Assembly: GCA_963931865.1 (NCBI GenBank)
Contig: OZ007505.1
Coordinates: 6,323,273-6,387,272, forward strand
Length of the DNA stretch: 64,000 nt
Direction of reading: 5' to 3'
DNA from: Axinella damicornis
Lineage: Eukaryota > Porifera > Demospongiae > Axinellida > Axinellidae
Position 1 is the stretch's first letter. Every line of letters starts with the position of its first letter. This document shows positions 1 through 11,400 of the stretch, piece after piece. Below the pieces are notes generated by a model, which ran no database searches, was not told the DNA's origin, and was given only the letters and a program-made list of their open reading frames with translations. The position numbers were made by a program, and so were the translations under genes.

Positions 1-697
1 CTGTGAAGCCAACTGTAGCTAACTTTGGTTGTATGCTGACACTTGACATGGTCTGACCCAAATGGCTGCCAGAATCCTCATAAATAGCTCTGTTTTAATT
101 TTATTTGCATCCCCATTAATTCAGGACAATGAATACTCACTCATCCATAGCTACACAGTGTGCTGCACTCAAGTGCATACATTTATACTAACTCACTCAA
201 CTCTAGCTAGCTAGATAGATAAGTGCTGAAATAATTGGCCAAGGTGTTGTCTAGGTCCATTTATGTGAATTAAAACGGCCCACCTGGCAGACTAAACATC
301 AAGCCCAGACACGACTACACTGCTTTCACCCTTTGGGTGAACGTTCCCACCTCACCCTGACCCACCCCTTGCTCATACAGAACCTCTAAGGATATTGACG
401 CTCACTTAAGCTGAAAGTTTCATAGCTAACAGGTTTTGCAGTCATAAAGGGTTAAACAGCTGCCATGTCCTCTGCATGATTCTAGCTGATACCAAGTCGT
501 GCCGAGGCACATCAAGTCTTTTAAAGACTCACTTGTTACAAAAACTGTTACCTACCTCACTCAGACACCTACAACTAATTTGGTTTTGTTAGTCAGTAAC
601 CATAAATGTCACCAAAGATAGTAGTCTGCTCTACTATCAGTAGCGCTGCCAAGTGCATATGTCAGCACACACCCACTGGCAGCATTCAGTGGCATAC
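1..697. other. No recognisable exon (probable CHD1 intron)
   Basis: The exon ending at 698 closes on a GTATGC donor with a split codon. No minus-strand segment between here and the window edge resembles the next CHD1 block (the region following QKQYY in the family). The stretch is AT-rich and looks intronic. Confidence 0.5.
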
Positions 698-3600
698 CGG
701 TAGTACTGTTTCTGTACAGAAGACATCTCCACCCTCAGGATCTGCTCTACCTGCAGGGGCACCACAAGCCATGATGACTATAGGCACGTCAATGCTATCC
801 TGTCACACTCACAAGTACCAGCAGGACACCACAATCCTACATGCCATGTGACAGTAGGCAAGCCTGCATACACACACCACAAGCACTCCCACCACTCATA
901 GCCTCGTTCCCAGGCTCCTCCCACACAGCCTGGGAACGAGGCTACACCACTCAATGTTATCCTGCCACACCCACAAGCACCTTGGCTGGCAGGGACTTCT
1001 CCACGTCCTTCTTGACCCTGCGCAGGAGGAAGGGCTCCAGCTGCAGGTGCAGAGAGGTCAGACTGCTGGCGTCCCCCTCCCCGTACACCCGATGCTCTGC
1101 CTCAAATTGCTCCCAGTCAGGAAACCTGTGGGGGATGTGCCAACAGGATTACTGTTGCTTCAGAGCTGAGACACCTGCACCACAGTGTCCATAAATTCAT
1201 GGGAGGTGATTTGATGATCGATCACCCATTTTCCACCTGATGTCACTTCCTGCACACTACTTAATCGACATTGTTGGATTGCACTGTTAGAATGTACTCA
1301 TGAGGTTCATAGAGGATATCTCCAGTTTGAGTGTATTGGCTTGTACACGTAGAGTTGATTCCCATAGAGGAAGTTACCCCCCCCCCCCCCCCCCCCCCCC
1401 CCCCACCATACATTCTCTATATGGGAAATGAACAGATTTTAGTGGCTCATACCTCCTGTTCGAGCTAATGCACTCAAACTTGAGATCTAAGTACCTCATA
1501 CAATCAGGGCCATTATGATTACTTGGAACACAGGAAGTGACATCAGCAGAAAATGTATTCAGGCATTACTGCCCCTCCCACTGACGCACCCCTTTTCATC
1601 ACTTCTGTCTTACAGAAGACACGGACTCACGTACTCTAGGGTTTAGCATAACTGTGTGGACCAGTATGAGTGGAGCTACACCTGCTGGCTACAGACACTC
1701 TTGATGAGACAACTCACTTCTTCTCCATGATAAAGTGGAGGAGGGACCAGAGCTCCTTCAGGGAGTTCTGCAGTGGGGTGCCCGTCACCAGGAGCCGGTG
1801 ATTAGTGCGGAACTGCATCAGGGTACGGTAGAGAAGCGAGTCATCGTTCTTGAGTCGGTGCGCCTCATCCACTACCAGGACGGCCCATGACAACGCACCC
1901 AGGAACGCCTGATCCTTCAGTAGGAGTTCGTACGTTGTCAGCAGTACATTGAACTTCAGCCGCCGGTTCGCATGCATCCACTCATACTCTCGGATCTAGC
2001 AAAAAAATGGCTACCTCATGACACGCCACCAGCAACACACACACACTCACACACCATATTTCTGCTGGTAACATCCCCTAGGTAGACAATGGTATTGATC
2101 TCAGGGGCCCACAGCTCAAACTCCCTCTGCCAGGCAGGCATTGTGGAGAGGGGCACCACCAGTAGGAAGGGACCGTAGAGAGCATGCTCGTGGTAGAGAT
2201 AGTGGAGGAACGCTATCGTCTGGATGGTCTTCCCGAGACCCATCTCATCAGCGAGGATCACCGAGTTGAACCTGACAAGAACCAGATGAAAAAACTGCTG
2301 CCAGTATAGCAGGGATGCCTATAAATGTGCATCCTTAATCTACATAAATTATGTGGCTAGTTCATACCATGTGGAAATGCACTCTTGCACATTCCAACGA
2401 TGTCTAACTCACTTGCACCAGGTGTGGCAGAGCCAGTTGACTCCATCCAGCTGGTAGTCCCTCAACAGCAGGTGGCCAGGTCCCCCAAAGCTACGCAGCT
2501 GCTCTCTCATGATTGAGAACCGCGGTCGGTGGCGCAGGACTTTGGCGCTCTTCCCAGGAATGCGGTCCGATGTATTCCGCTCAAGGTAGCTGTCGATTTG
2601 ATCCTGGAACTGGTCCGAGATCAGTTCTCCATCCTCCCAGGTGACCTCCGAGTAAGGCACGCCACGCCACTTGCAGAGGTACTCCTGAGAGCCATCTTCA
2701 CTGTGGCGAGCAGCTTCAGAAGAGGGGTAGAGGGTGAGGAAGACGAGGGCGGAGGAGAGGGAAAAGGGGAGATTTAGTTCTCAAATTGCATTACAGGAGC
2801 ATAATCTATTATGTCGCAGCAAGAACCTCCCATGTACAGACAGACAGACGGACACCTCACCAATGACCCTCTCGACGTGAGTGACATGCTCCAGCAGCTG
2901 CTCCTGCAACTCCTCCTGGCACTTGGCGTACTCGATGTCCTCCGGGTTGGCACCACGCTCCCAAGCCTCCCGCTCCCCTTCTCGCTTCAAGAAGTTATAG
3001 AACCTCTTCATCCCTTTCACATTCATGGCCAGAAGGGTCTCCTCTGGGGAGTAGTATCAACACAGCAAGCATCATGCAGCGTCACTGCTGCCACGATCAT
3101 CAGGTCATCAGCGCGGGCAACAACATACCAGTCTCCCAGGTGTTATGCAGGTGGGACCACTTGAGCCACTTGACAAGGTACTGCACCTCCGTTGCCTCCC
3201 CCTTGCTGGGAGGGGTGTCGTCCCTTTTCCATGCATAGCATGTCGTCTTATTCCCTGTGTCTGCAGAGACAGAGAGAGCATGTAAGTGTCTCCCATAGAT
3301 GATCAGTGATAGCAAAGGATCACGCACCCCCAACTTGACCAATCCTCTTCTTCAGCACCCTCTCAATGGCTTCACGATTGTCCTCCTCCACCTCTACCTG
3401 CTCCTGTCTCTCCACCACATCTGAGTCCGACCCTGAAGTCTCCTTGTAGGACACCACCCCCTTTTTCCTCCCTGTCATCCTGACAAAGTCTGACGGCCTC
3501 TGGTTCCTCTTGGTCAGCCTGCTAGGCTCAAACTCCGACCCACTGCTGGATTGTCCAGATCCATAGCCGGGCTCATGCACGTACATGTATCCCTCACTGA

Positions 3601-5083
3601 GGTACAGAGGGGGGAGGGAGCTGTGGTTACCACCAGGACCAGACCAGGAAGATCCAGTCAGAGCTTGGTCTGCTCTGTATATGGCTGAGCAATGGTGGAT
3701 GTTCCAACATCATGATTAATGGGTAACGGTATTTTCCCTTGTTTCATTTCTTGAGGTCCAAACCATGCCTCATCCATGCCAGCCTATTCCATGATCCAGT
3801 GTGTTGCCCACTCACCCTTGTTCCCAAGCCGCCCAGCTGTTCTGTTTCACTGCAGGTACTGGCCCCATACTCAAATTGGTGACTAGAAGACACAGATCTC
3901 TTCCAACCATAGATCTACGTATACGCTCCACCAACAAATGCTTTGTGGAGTTCAGTAGATGGAAATCAGGGAGGGGGTGGGGCTACGAGCAGTACATGGC
4001 TAAAGCATTCCTAAAAGTTAGCCTCATTCCCAGGCTCTCCCACGCGTACTGCAAGTGAAAAGCTGGACATGACGAAAAGCTGGACATGACCTGGGAACAA
4101 GGCTAAGCAAAGGTGTGCAGCCAAAAACCATCTTGTATCAATCAAATCAGGTTGACCCCACTAGGACAGGGACCACTTAACCACTTAAGCATTGGTCAAT
4201 TAGCACCACCCTGACACTTGGGACCAAAGTGGTGTGTAAGTATACATAAGCTTACTTCCTCCTCCTGATGGTTCGCCTGGATGTCTTCTTCCTCCGCCTC
4301 CCTCCTGGCATGTAGTCACTGTCACTGTCCTCATCTCCTTCCCAGGGCTGTAGGGAAACCATAATCACTGTCCACATGTTCAAAGAGAGAGTACCCCATA
4401 CAACTCCTACAGCTCACCTTCATCTTCCTCCTCCTCCTCCGCCCCCCTCCTTCCCATCCCTCTGGATGGTACTCCTCTCCGGATGATTCATCCATGAAGC
4501 TCTCTTCTGAAGGGCTCTCGCTGTTCTCCATCATCTCAAATTCACTATCACTCTCATTCTTATGATGATGGCGATACTTTGTCGGCTGGGCATCACTGTC
4601 TGAACCCTCAGATTCCACGTAGGTCACATTCCTGGTTGCCTTGCGTCGCAGTGGATACCCAAAATTGCTACTGTAGGGTGGGTAGCTGGGTGGGGCAGGT
4701 TGTGGTCCACGTCGCAAGCCATCAACAGGAGCAGAGTCGGACAAGGAACTACTTTCAGAGTCTTCCAAGAACTGCACGCGCTTGTTGGCATTCTGTTTGT
4801 GGTGCTGTGGCTCAGGGCAGTCACTTTCACTGGAGTGGGTATCGGATGCAGACCCAGACGGTGAGCCGTCACTGCCGGGAGGGGAGTAGTCCGAGGCACT
4901 TGTTTTTCGCCTCTGGGGGGGAGCCACAAACAGAGCACTGCCACCCTCGTACTCCGAGTTAGTACTGGAGTCAGAATCTGAGCTGCCACTGGGTGCTTCT
5001 CCCCCGACATTGACACGGGGGTAGGAGGGGAAATGTGGGCGGAGAGGGTCCGTCGATTTGCTATTCACCTCATCAGTAGCCAT
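698..5083 (-). CDS. CHD1: CHD1-type chromodomain helicase, N-terminal part (gene continues beyond left edge)
   Basis: ATP-dependent nucleosome remodeler acting on chromatin in the nucleus. Ten exons can be joined with consistent phase: 5083-4418, 4347-4256, 3596-3328, 3260-3129, 3043-2861, 2713-2413, 2271-2055, 1995-1718, 1125-981, 750-698 (about 778 codons). The order is an acidic Ser/Asp-rich N-terminus (residues 1-330), chromodomain 1 (about 330-400, [19 protein letters not shown]), chromodomain 2 (about 450-505, [18 protein letters not shown]), then SNF2 ATPase lobe 1 with Walker A (DEMGLGKT), [21 protein letters not shown] ([12 protein letters not shown]) and [20 protein letters not shown]. 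The last exons match CHD1 '[19 protein letters not shown]' and 'VEQILRVEM'. The ATPase wording fits CHD1/2 rather than CHD3-9. The second helicase lobe and DNA-binding domain are not in the window. Start chosen at the ATG giving MATDEVNSK; the preceding TTG is not a start. Confidence 0.93.
899..944. mobile_element. 9-bp-TSD foldback MITE, 46 bp copy
   Basis: Near-perfect hairpin TAGCCTCGTTCCCAGGC ... GCCTGGGAACGAGGCTA. It is flanked by identical 9-bp repeats CACCACTCA at 890-898 and 945-953. Lies in a CHD1 intron. Confidence 0.9.
1379..1403. repeat. Poly-C tract
   Basis: Run of about 25 C on the + strand, a G run in the CHD1 transcript, within an intron. Homopolymer length may be unreliable because of sequencing. 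Confidence 0.9.
4019..4105. mobile_element. 9-bp-TSD MITE family, 87 bp diverged copy
   Basis: Begins TAGCCTCATTCCCAGGC and ends CCTGGGAACAAGGCTA. The core contains a tandem 18-bp repeat (AGCTGGACATGACgaaa / AGCTGGACATGAC). No clear target duplication remains. Located in the CHD1 intron between exons 2 and 3. Confidence 0.75.
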
Positions 5084-5462
5084 CAAGAACCGGAGCAGCA
5101 GCTATACCTTTGTACAGGGAGGTGAACCACATACTTCATTTTCAAGAACGATAGCACAACCTCAAGGTTTCTACGAGCCAGCTCTATTCTAATTAGTCCC
5201 ACCCACACAACTCAGCTGCAGCACGTATCTACATGTTGCCCTATCGTGAATCCAAACCCAAACTCTGCAGTTCCATAACAATGAATTGCCTGATTCGCCA
5301 TAATACTAGTTGGACTCACCTGTCCTGGATCCCCGTCCCGCGCGCCACACAAGTTGCACAACTCATTCGTCGTTTTGAGGATGCATGTCACGTTCCGGTC
5401 TCTTACTGACCTTTGACCTTCAGCCAAGTTGTAACTTAGCAAGAGTGGCAGTTCACAGCTAT
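5084..5462. promoter_or_regulatory. Head-to-head promoter region, CHD1 / acidic repeat gene
   Basis: The 379 bp between two divergent start codons must contain both promoters or 5' UTRs. No TATA box is placed confidently. The right gene also has an in-frame upstream ATG at 5385, so its 5' boundary is uncertain. Confidence 0.55.
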
Positions 5463-8400
5463 ATGGATCAGCTGAGGCTGTTGCGTGCAGAGAACGCTTT
5501 CTATCGAGCGTGCGCGGCGGTGCGCCAGAGCGGCGTGGAACTGCAGCAGGTCAGGGGATACCTGTTGCAGGAGCTGCTGGCGATAGAGGTGGAAAAGAGG
5601 GGGAGGCTAGACCGCGAGACTTCCGAGACGATCAAGGAACTGCAGGTAAGCTATGAGTTCGGTGGTGATGAACCACCATGAGGGAAAGCGGTGCGTGTTT
5701 GGTGTGCATTAATTGGAATGTCTGCACCCAGTACATCTAGACAGTCCCTAACGTTAACCCTACCTCACTGATAGCTGTGAGAGTTTCATATTTGGATGTA
5801 GTCTCACTGGCAAAAGTCATGCACCGAATTCGAAGGTAAGGGAGGGGAATTCCAGACAGTATTGTAATTTGCTGTGGCTATTGGTCCGGCAGTAAGTACA
5901 TATACGACGTGGATATTGGTCCGGCAGGAAGTACATACTTTAGGTATAGGTACCGGAAACGCGCGAGCATCTAGAACCGGCCCTGGCCCTAATCTACCCT
6001 AACCCATTGCCCTACTTCCTGCCTGACCAATATGCACTTCGAAGCTAGTAAGGTAGGGCGGGGTAATTCGGGCCACGGGGTAATTCGGGCCACTTCAACT
6101 TCAGGTCAACGGTAACTAAAAACGGACAGACTTTAGGCAAACTTCTGGCCATGTATATCCAGGGACTCAACCTGCCTACAACTCACTAGAAGCAAGAATA
6201 AAAAGGATGCTTCTTTCCTGTTGCAACGTTGAAGTGGCCCGAATTACGGTGGTTACTAAAATCCGGAACGGGATGGAATAGAATGGAATGGTTCCGCCTA
6301 CTAAAATACGGAACGCACGGAACGGAACAACAGGCACAGCGCAATGCAATGCGCTGACGTTCATGGTGAGGAAAAGATTAGGCAATTTTTAGAGAGCTCC
6401 CCAGATCTAGAGAGAGTGATCCATGAGCCTCCGCTAGTCTAACTAGCTAGCCCTTCGCTTTCTCCAGCGCGCGATCGCTTTCAGTATGCGCGCGCGGAGA
6501 AGCCTCCGCAGAGACCCAAGGTTGGCCAAGTATACCTCTTCTCTTCTCAACAGAACCCTGACAAGAAAAGCTCATAATCATTATACCGGTACGTTGCCCT
6601 TATGAAATAGTGAGCTTTAGGTACCGGAAACGCACACGCTTCTAGAACCGGCCCTTGCCCTAATATACCCTAAGCCGCCTGCCGGACCAATAGCCGCTTC
6701 GATTGTAATTCCGGACACGGCGCTTCATGGCTCTCCCATTCGCTCCATTAGCAATTCTTTAGAATTATGGAAAGTGTACGTGCCAACCCTACCTTCGAAC
6801 TTTCCAACGCTGTACAGTTGTTAGCAAAAACTGCTCCTATATAGAGAGCGAAAGCTGGGGCTGTGTCCGGAAATCCCCTACTATCCAGATATCCCCTCCG
6901 TTACCTTACTTGCCATGGAGTCCCATCCACCCAAAATCTCACCCGGCTGTTCTGTCTCCAGTTCAGCATGTTCAGTAATCTATAATTTTCTGTCACTAGG
7001 TGTGTAAGCAAGACTACCAGAGGGAGCTGTCCTGCCTCAGGAACCAACTGCAGGTGGGCCGGGTGTGGCTAGTTTGGTTCCCAGACCTTCACTTACACAG
7101 TGATGCACCGATATGGGCTTGCACTGATATTCCGATAATCCGATATAGATCTGCCGATATATATCGATAACCAATCCGATACTGTAGGCTCTCGTGTTTG
7201 TCTCACCTCGTGAAATCTTTTGGCCACAAGCACTACAAGCAGCAAACTTCGGATCCTCTCAGACTCCCAAATTAGACTCATCCTATACTTTGCAACAGTC
7301 ACTGTACTGACAATTAATGCTAGCATGTGGTTATGCAATACACATGCTCCATTTACAGGTGTATCAGCTGATAGATTCTGATACTCACCAGGAAGGTGAT
7401 ATCGGCCTGATACCGATAACCGATTATCGCATCACTACACTTATACTGCATATACTGCACAGTGGAGGGGGTGGGGCAAGCGAGAGAACGCCAACGGGAA
7501 GGGTCTGGTGAATAACTCAGCCCTAGCACGGATTCACGGCTGCATTCCAGCCATCAGTGTTGATGAGGGAACGAAGGGTGGCTGGACTGAAAATAGACCG
7601 GAATGGAAAATTGGAATGGACTGCGGAAACTATAATAGAAACACTTTTCCATGGCACTTACCGGGCTCTACTGTACATGTGTGGCTGGTAACTTACTAAC
7701 CTACTCATAGCCATTCTGCCTTGCACTCATGCACCCTCCTCGAAGTCTTAGGGGTCGAAGGTCACATGCATATTCAACGGACACGTTCTGTACATAGCTA
7801 GTAGCCTTACCTGCAATACTATTATTGGAAGTATTTTATCGCAACATCATCATTCTTTAATGTGATTGGTTTTTCCGTTTCTAATATACGGTAGAAATTT
7901 GACATTTGGGACAGTGACTGACCAATCGAGTTCAAGTTCTGGAAATGAAGTTTGCAAGATTAGTGCTACTCACGTGACCCTCAACGAATCAGACGCCTCA
8001 GAATCGATCTCATGACGGAGCATTAAATCGCTTATTGCACACTTTAGTGTGCATTATCTAGATAATGCACACTTTTCAAAGATCAAAGGCTGTCTCGGGT
8101 CAGTGAGTAGTTTAGATACCAGTTTGCAGTGCATTACGGGCTTTAGTGCACTCAGGCAATCTAGTTAACGGTCGAGGGCAAGATAATGCATGAGTCGAAA
8201 TTGCCCCGTGCATTAAAACCCGTAATGCACTGCAAAATGGTATTTAAATATTACTTAAAATGCCATGGATCCATGCAAGCTGCTGGCCAGACCCTTCCCT
8301 CTCCTCCTAGATCCTACACTAGAAGAGTCTGCATGTTTAACCAAACCAGGTGTGGCCAGTGATTCACCTCAGTACAGTACATACTGTATACTGTGCAGTA

Positions 8401-11400
8401 ACATTATCCTGTAGGGTTGCGTGGGCTAGGACTGGTATCGCCTCGTTCCAGGTGCTCGGCACGGGGGCTAGGATTGGTATAGCCTCGTTCCAGGTGCTCG
8501 GCACGGGGGCTAGGACTGGTATAGCCTCGTTCCAGGTGCTCGGCACGGGGGCTAAAAACTCTGTGTAGTTTTCTATTAAAGTTTCCGTAGTCCTTTCCAT
8601 TCCAATCCGTCTGGTTTCACGTTCCATCTGGAACGGTGTGTAACCTACATGTAACACTCAATAACAATAACTCAGATAGGTACCACCATCTCTCCTACAT
8701 TCAGGCACGAGAGGACAACTCCCCGGTGACTGTAGCTGTCTGTGGTGATGAGGGTGAGACGGAAAGCAAGCAGGGGAAGAGAGAGGGTGAGAGGGAGGCT
8801 GTCGAGCTGAAGGTGGATGGATTGGCTGAGAGGGAGGCTGTCAAGCTGAAGGAGGGTGGATTGACTGAGAGTGAAGCTGGCAGTATGCAGGAGATGAAGG
8901 AGGGATGCTCCAATGTTATTTCTCAAGAAGATTCTGGAGCAGATACTCACAGTGATGTTGATGTGGAAGAGGGGCAACCGTCCCCTCCTGTCATAAGACG
9001 AAAAATTGAGACGGGGTCAATGAGTGCAAGGAGGAACGTTAGCAGAACACCAGTTCAAAGTGAATCTCAGAGTGGAGTGTTACAACTGGAACGTTCCAAG
9101 CTTTTAGCTCAGACAAGTACCATCTCTCCTATGTTTCAGGCACGAGACGATAACTCCCCGGTGACTGCAGCTGTCTGTGGTGATGAGGGTGAGACGGAAA
9201 GTATGCAGGGGAAGAGAGAGGATGAGATGGAAAGCACGCAAGGGAAGAAAGAAGGTGAGAGGGAGGCTGTCGAGCTGAAGGTGGATGGATTGGCTGAGAG
9301 TGATGCTGTCAGTATGCAGGAGATGAAGGAGGGATGCTCCAATGGTATTTCTCAGGAAGATTCTGGAGCAGATACTCAGAGTGATGTTGATGTGGAAGAG
9401 GGGCAACCGTCCCCTCCTGTCATAAGACGAAAAATTGAGACAAGGTCGATGAGCGCAAGGAGGAATGCTAGCAGTTCCAAGCTTTCAGACTTGGACAGTC
9501 AAGAGTTGGGTGGCAAGGGGCCTGATCAGCTCAGCTTAGGAGAGTCACAACCAGAGCACACCACTGAGACGGAAAGCACGCAGGGGAAGCGAGGGGGTGA
9601 GAGGGAGGCTGTCAAACTGAAGGAGGATGGATTGACTGAGAGTGAGGCTGGCAGTATGCAGGAGATGGAGGAAGGATTTTCTCAAGAAGGTTCTGGAGCA
9701 GATACTCAGAGTGATGTTGATGTGGAAGAGGGACAACCATCCCCTCCTGTCACAAGACGAAAAATTGAGACGAGGTCAATGAGTGCAAGGAGGAACATTA
9801 GCAGAACACCAGTTCAGAGTGAATCTCAGAGTGGAGCGTTACAAGTGGAATGTAACAATTCCAAGCTTTCAGACTTGGATAGTCAAGAGTTGGGTGGCAA
9901 GGGGCCAGGTCAGCTCAGCTCAGGAGAGTCACAACCGGAGCACACCACTCATACATGTTCACAGCTTTCAGACATGGACAGTGAAGATTTGGGAGGGAAG
10001 AGGCCCAGTCAGCTCAGGGTTAGGGATAGCGTGGCAGTCCATCTGTTGCAAGCCTCCATTCGAGTTTCAAAGTATCATCTTAGAGTCAAAAAGAAGTCTG
10101 TGTTGGGAGGGAGTGAACGAGTTGAAAGACCTTTGTTGGGAGGAATCGGACAGAGTCGGCAGGATGGGCAGCCAGTGTTGCGAGGGTGGGAGGAGAGTAA
10201 GATGAAGTTAGACGAGGAGACTTTGTCAGGAACGAACAAACAGAATGGGGAATCTAGTCTGGGAGGGAGTGGACAAAGTCATCAAGATGGAGGACTTGCA
10301 TCAGGAGGGGACGGACAGAGTCAGGAAGGCTGCCTCAGAGAGAAGCCTGTGTTGGGAGGGGGTGGACAGGAAAATAGCTGCAGTGTCACTTTCGCAGGGC
10401 AAGGTGGGGAGGCTGACAGTCGGCAGGATGGTACTATTGATGTTACTTTTGCCAAGCAGCCATGGACAGCCACCACTGGGGAATCAGATAAAATTGAGCC
10501 TTGTCTGCCACCAGCTAAGACCAAGGAACAGGCTGCCGAGAAGCGGACTGCCAGTATGAAGTGTGGCTTGTCCGATCATGGTAATGAGGAGAACGAAGCC
10601 GGGACTCCTCCAGAAAGCAGCTCAGATGTGACCTCTGTCAGCACCACAGCTAGAATTGGTTTGCGTAGTGACCCCGTCCAGCCTCAGACAGAAGAGGTCA
10701 TCCCTGTGCAGCCTCAGACGGTGGAAGTTATCTCATGTGGCTATAAGGTGAGGCCAGAGATTCCCCTGCAGAACAGAGCCAGTGATAGACTGCGAGAGAA
10801 GGCTCAGTTATTTGCTGGCCATGACTCCACTCTGCTACCAGCCGTCAAACGCAGGAAGACACTGCCCTGTAAGAGAGTCCAGGACAGCAGCCAACTCTCC
10901 ATTGTGGATACCAAGGTAGTCTCACTGTCCATGTAGGAATTAGAATTATGCATGTTCTTGCTTGCCTGTAATGCAGGTGTTATGTTTCTGGTCCCAACAG
11001 CTACTGGAGTAAAGCCATTAGCTATATGTTGTTGATCAAAGGTGATGTGAGGCCCATTTAAGCCATTGTGTGGTTTCTCTGACAATACTATTATACTGTG
11101 CTCAACCAGCTGGAACTACACGAGGGCCTTTGTGGCCAATGGAGCGTATCTACTGGAGCTGGGATGGCCTAGCCTCGTTCCCAGGCTCCTCCATATATAC
11201 TGAGGATTTCATGTTGCTTGTCCAAGGTCCATTTCAAATTTTCGGCGCGTGCACACTGATGAGAGTGTGCACCTTCGCTGTTTATGTGGCCTAGCTGTCT
11301 TGCCGTAAACGAATGCACAATCGTTCGAACGAACTCAGTAATTTGCAATCCCAGCTAGCTAGGCTTCAAGTGCAAGGGTCATTTTCCATGGCCATACTTA

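Noticed and set aside
7093..7338. 81 aa minus-strand ORF in the hAT element
   Set aside because: Too short and without any hAT transposase motif; the element is non-autonomous.
8672..9736. Series of Leu/Ser-rich minus-strand ORFs
   Set aside because: Antisense shadows of the acidic repeat exon, itself supported by splice sites and repeat structure.
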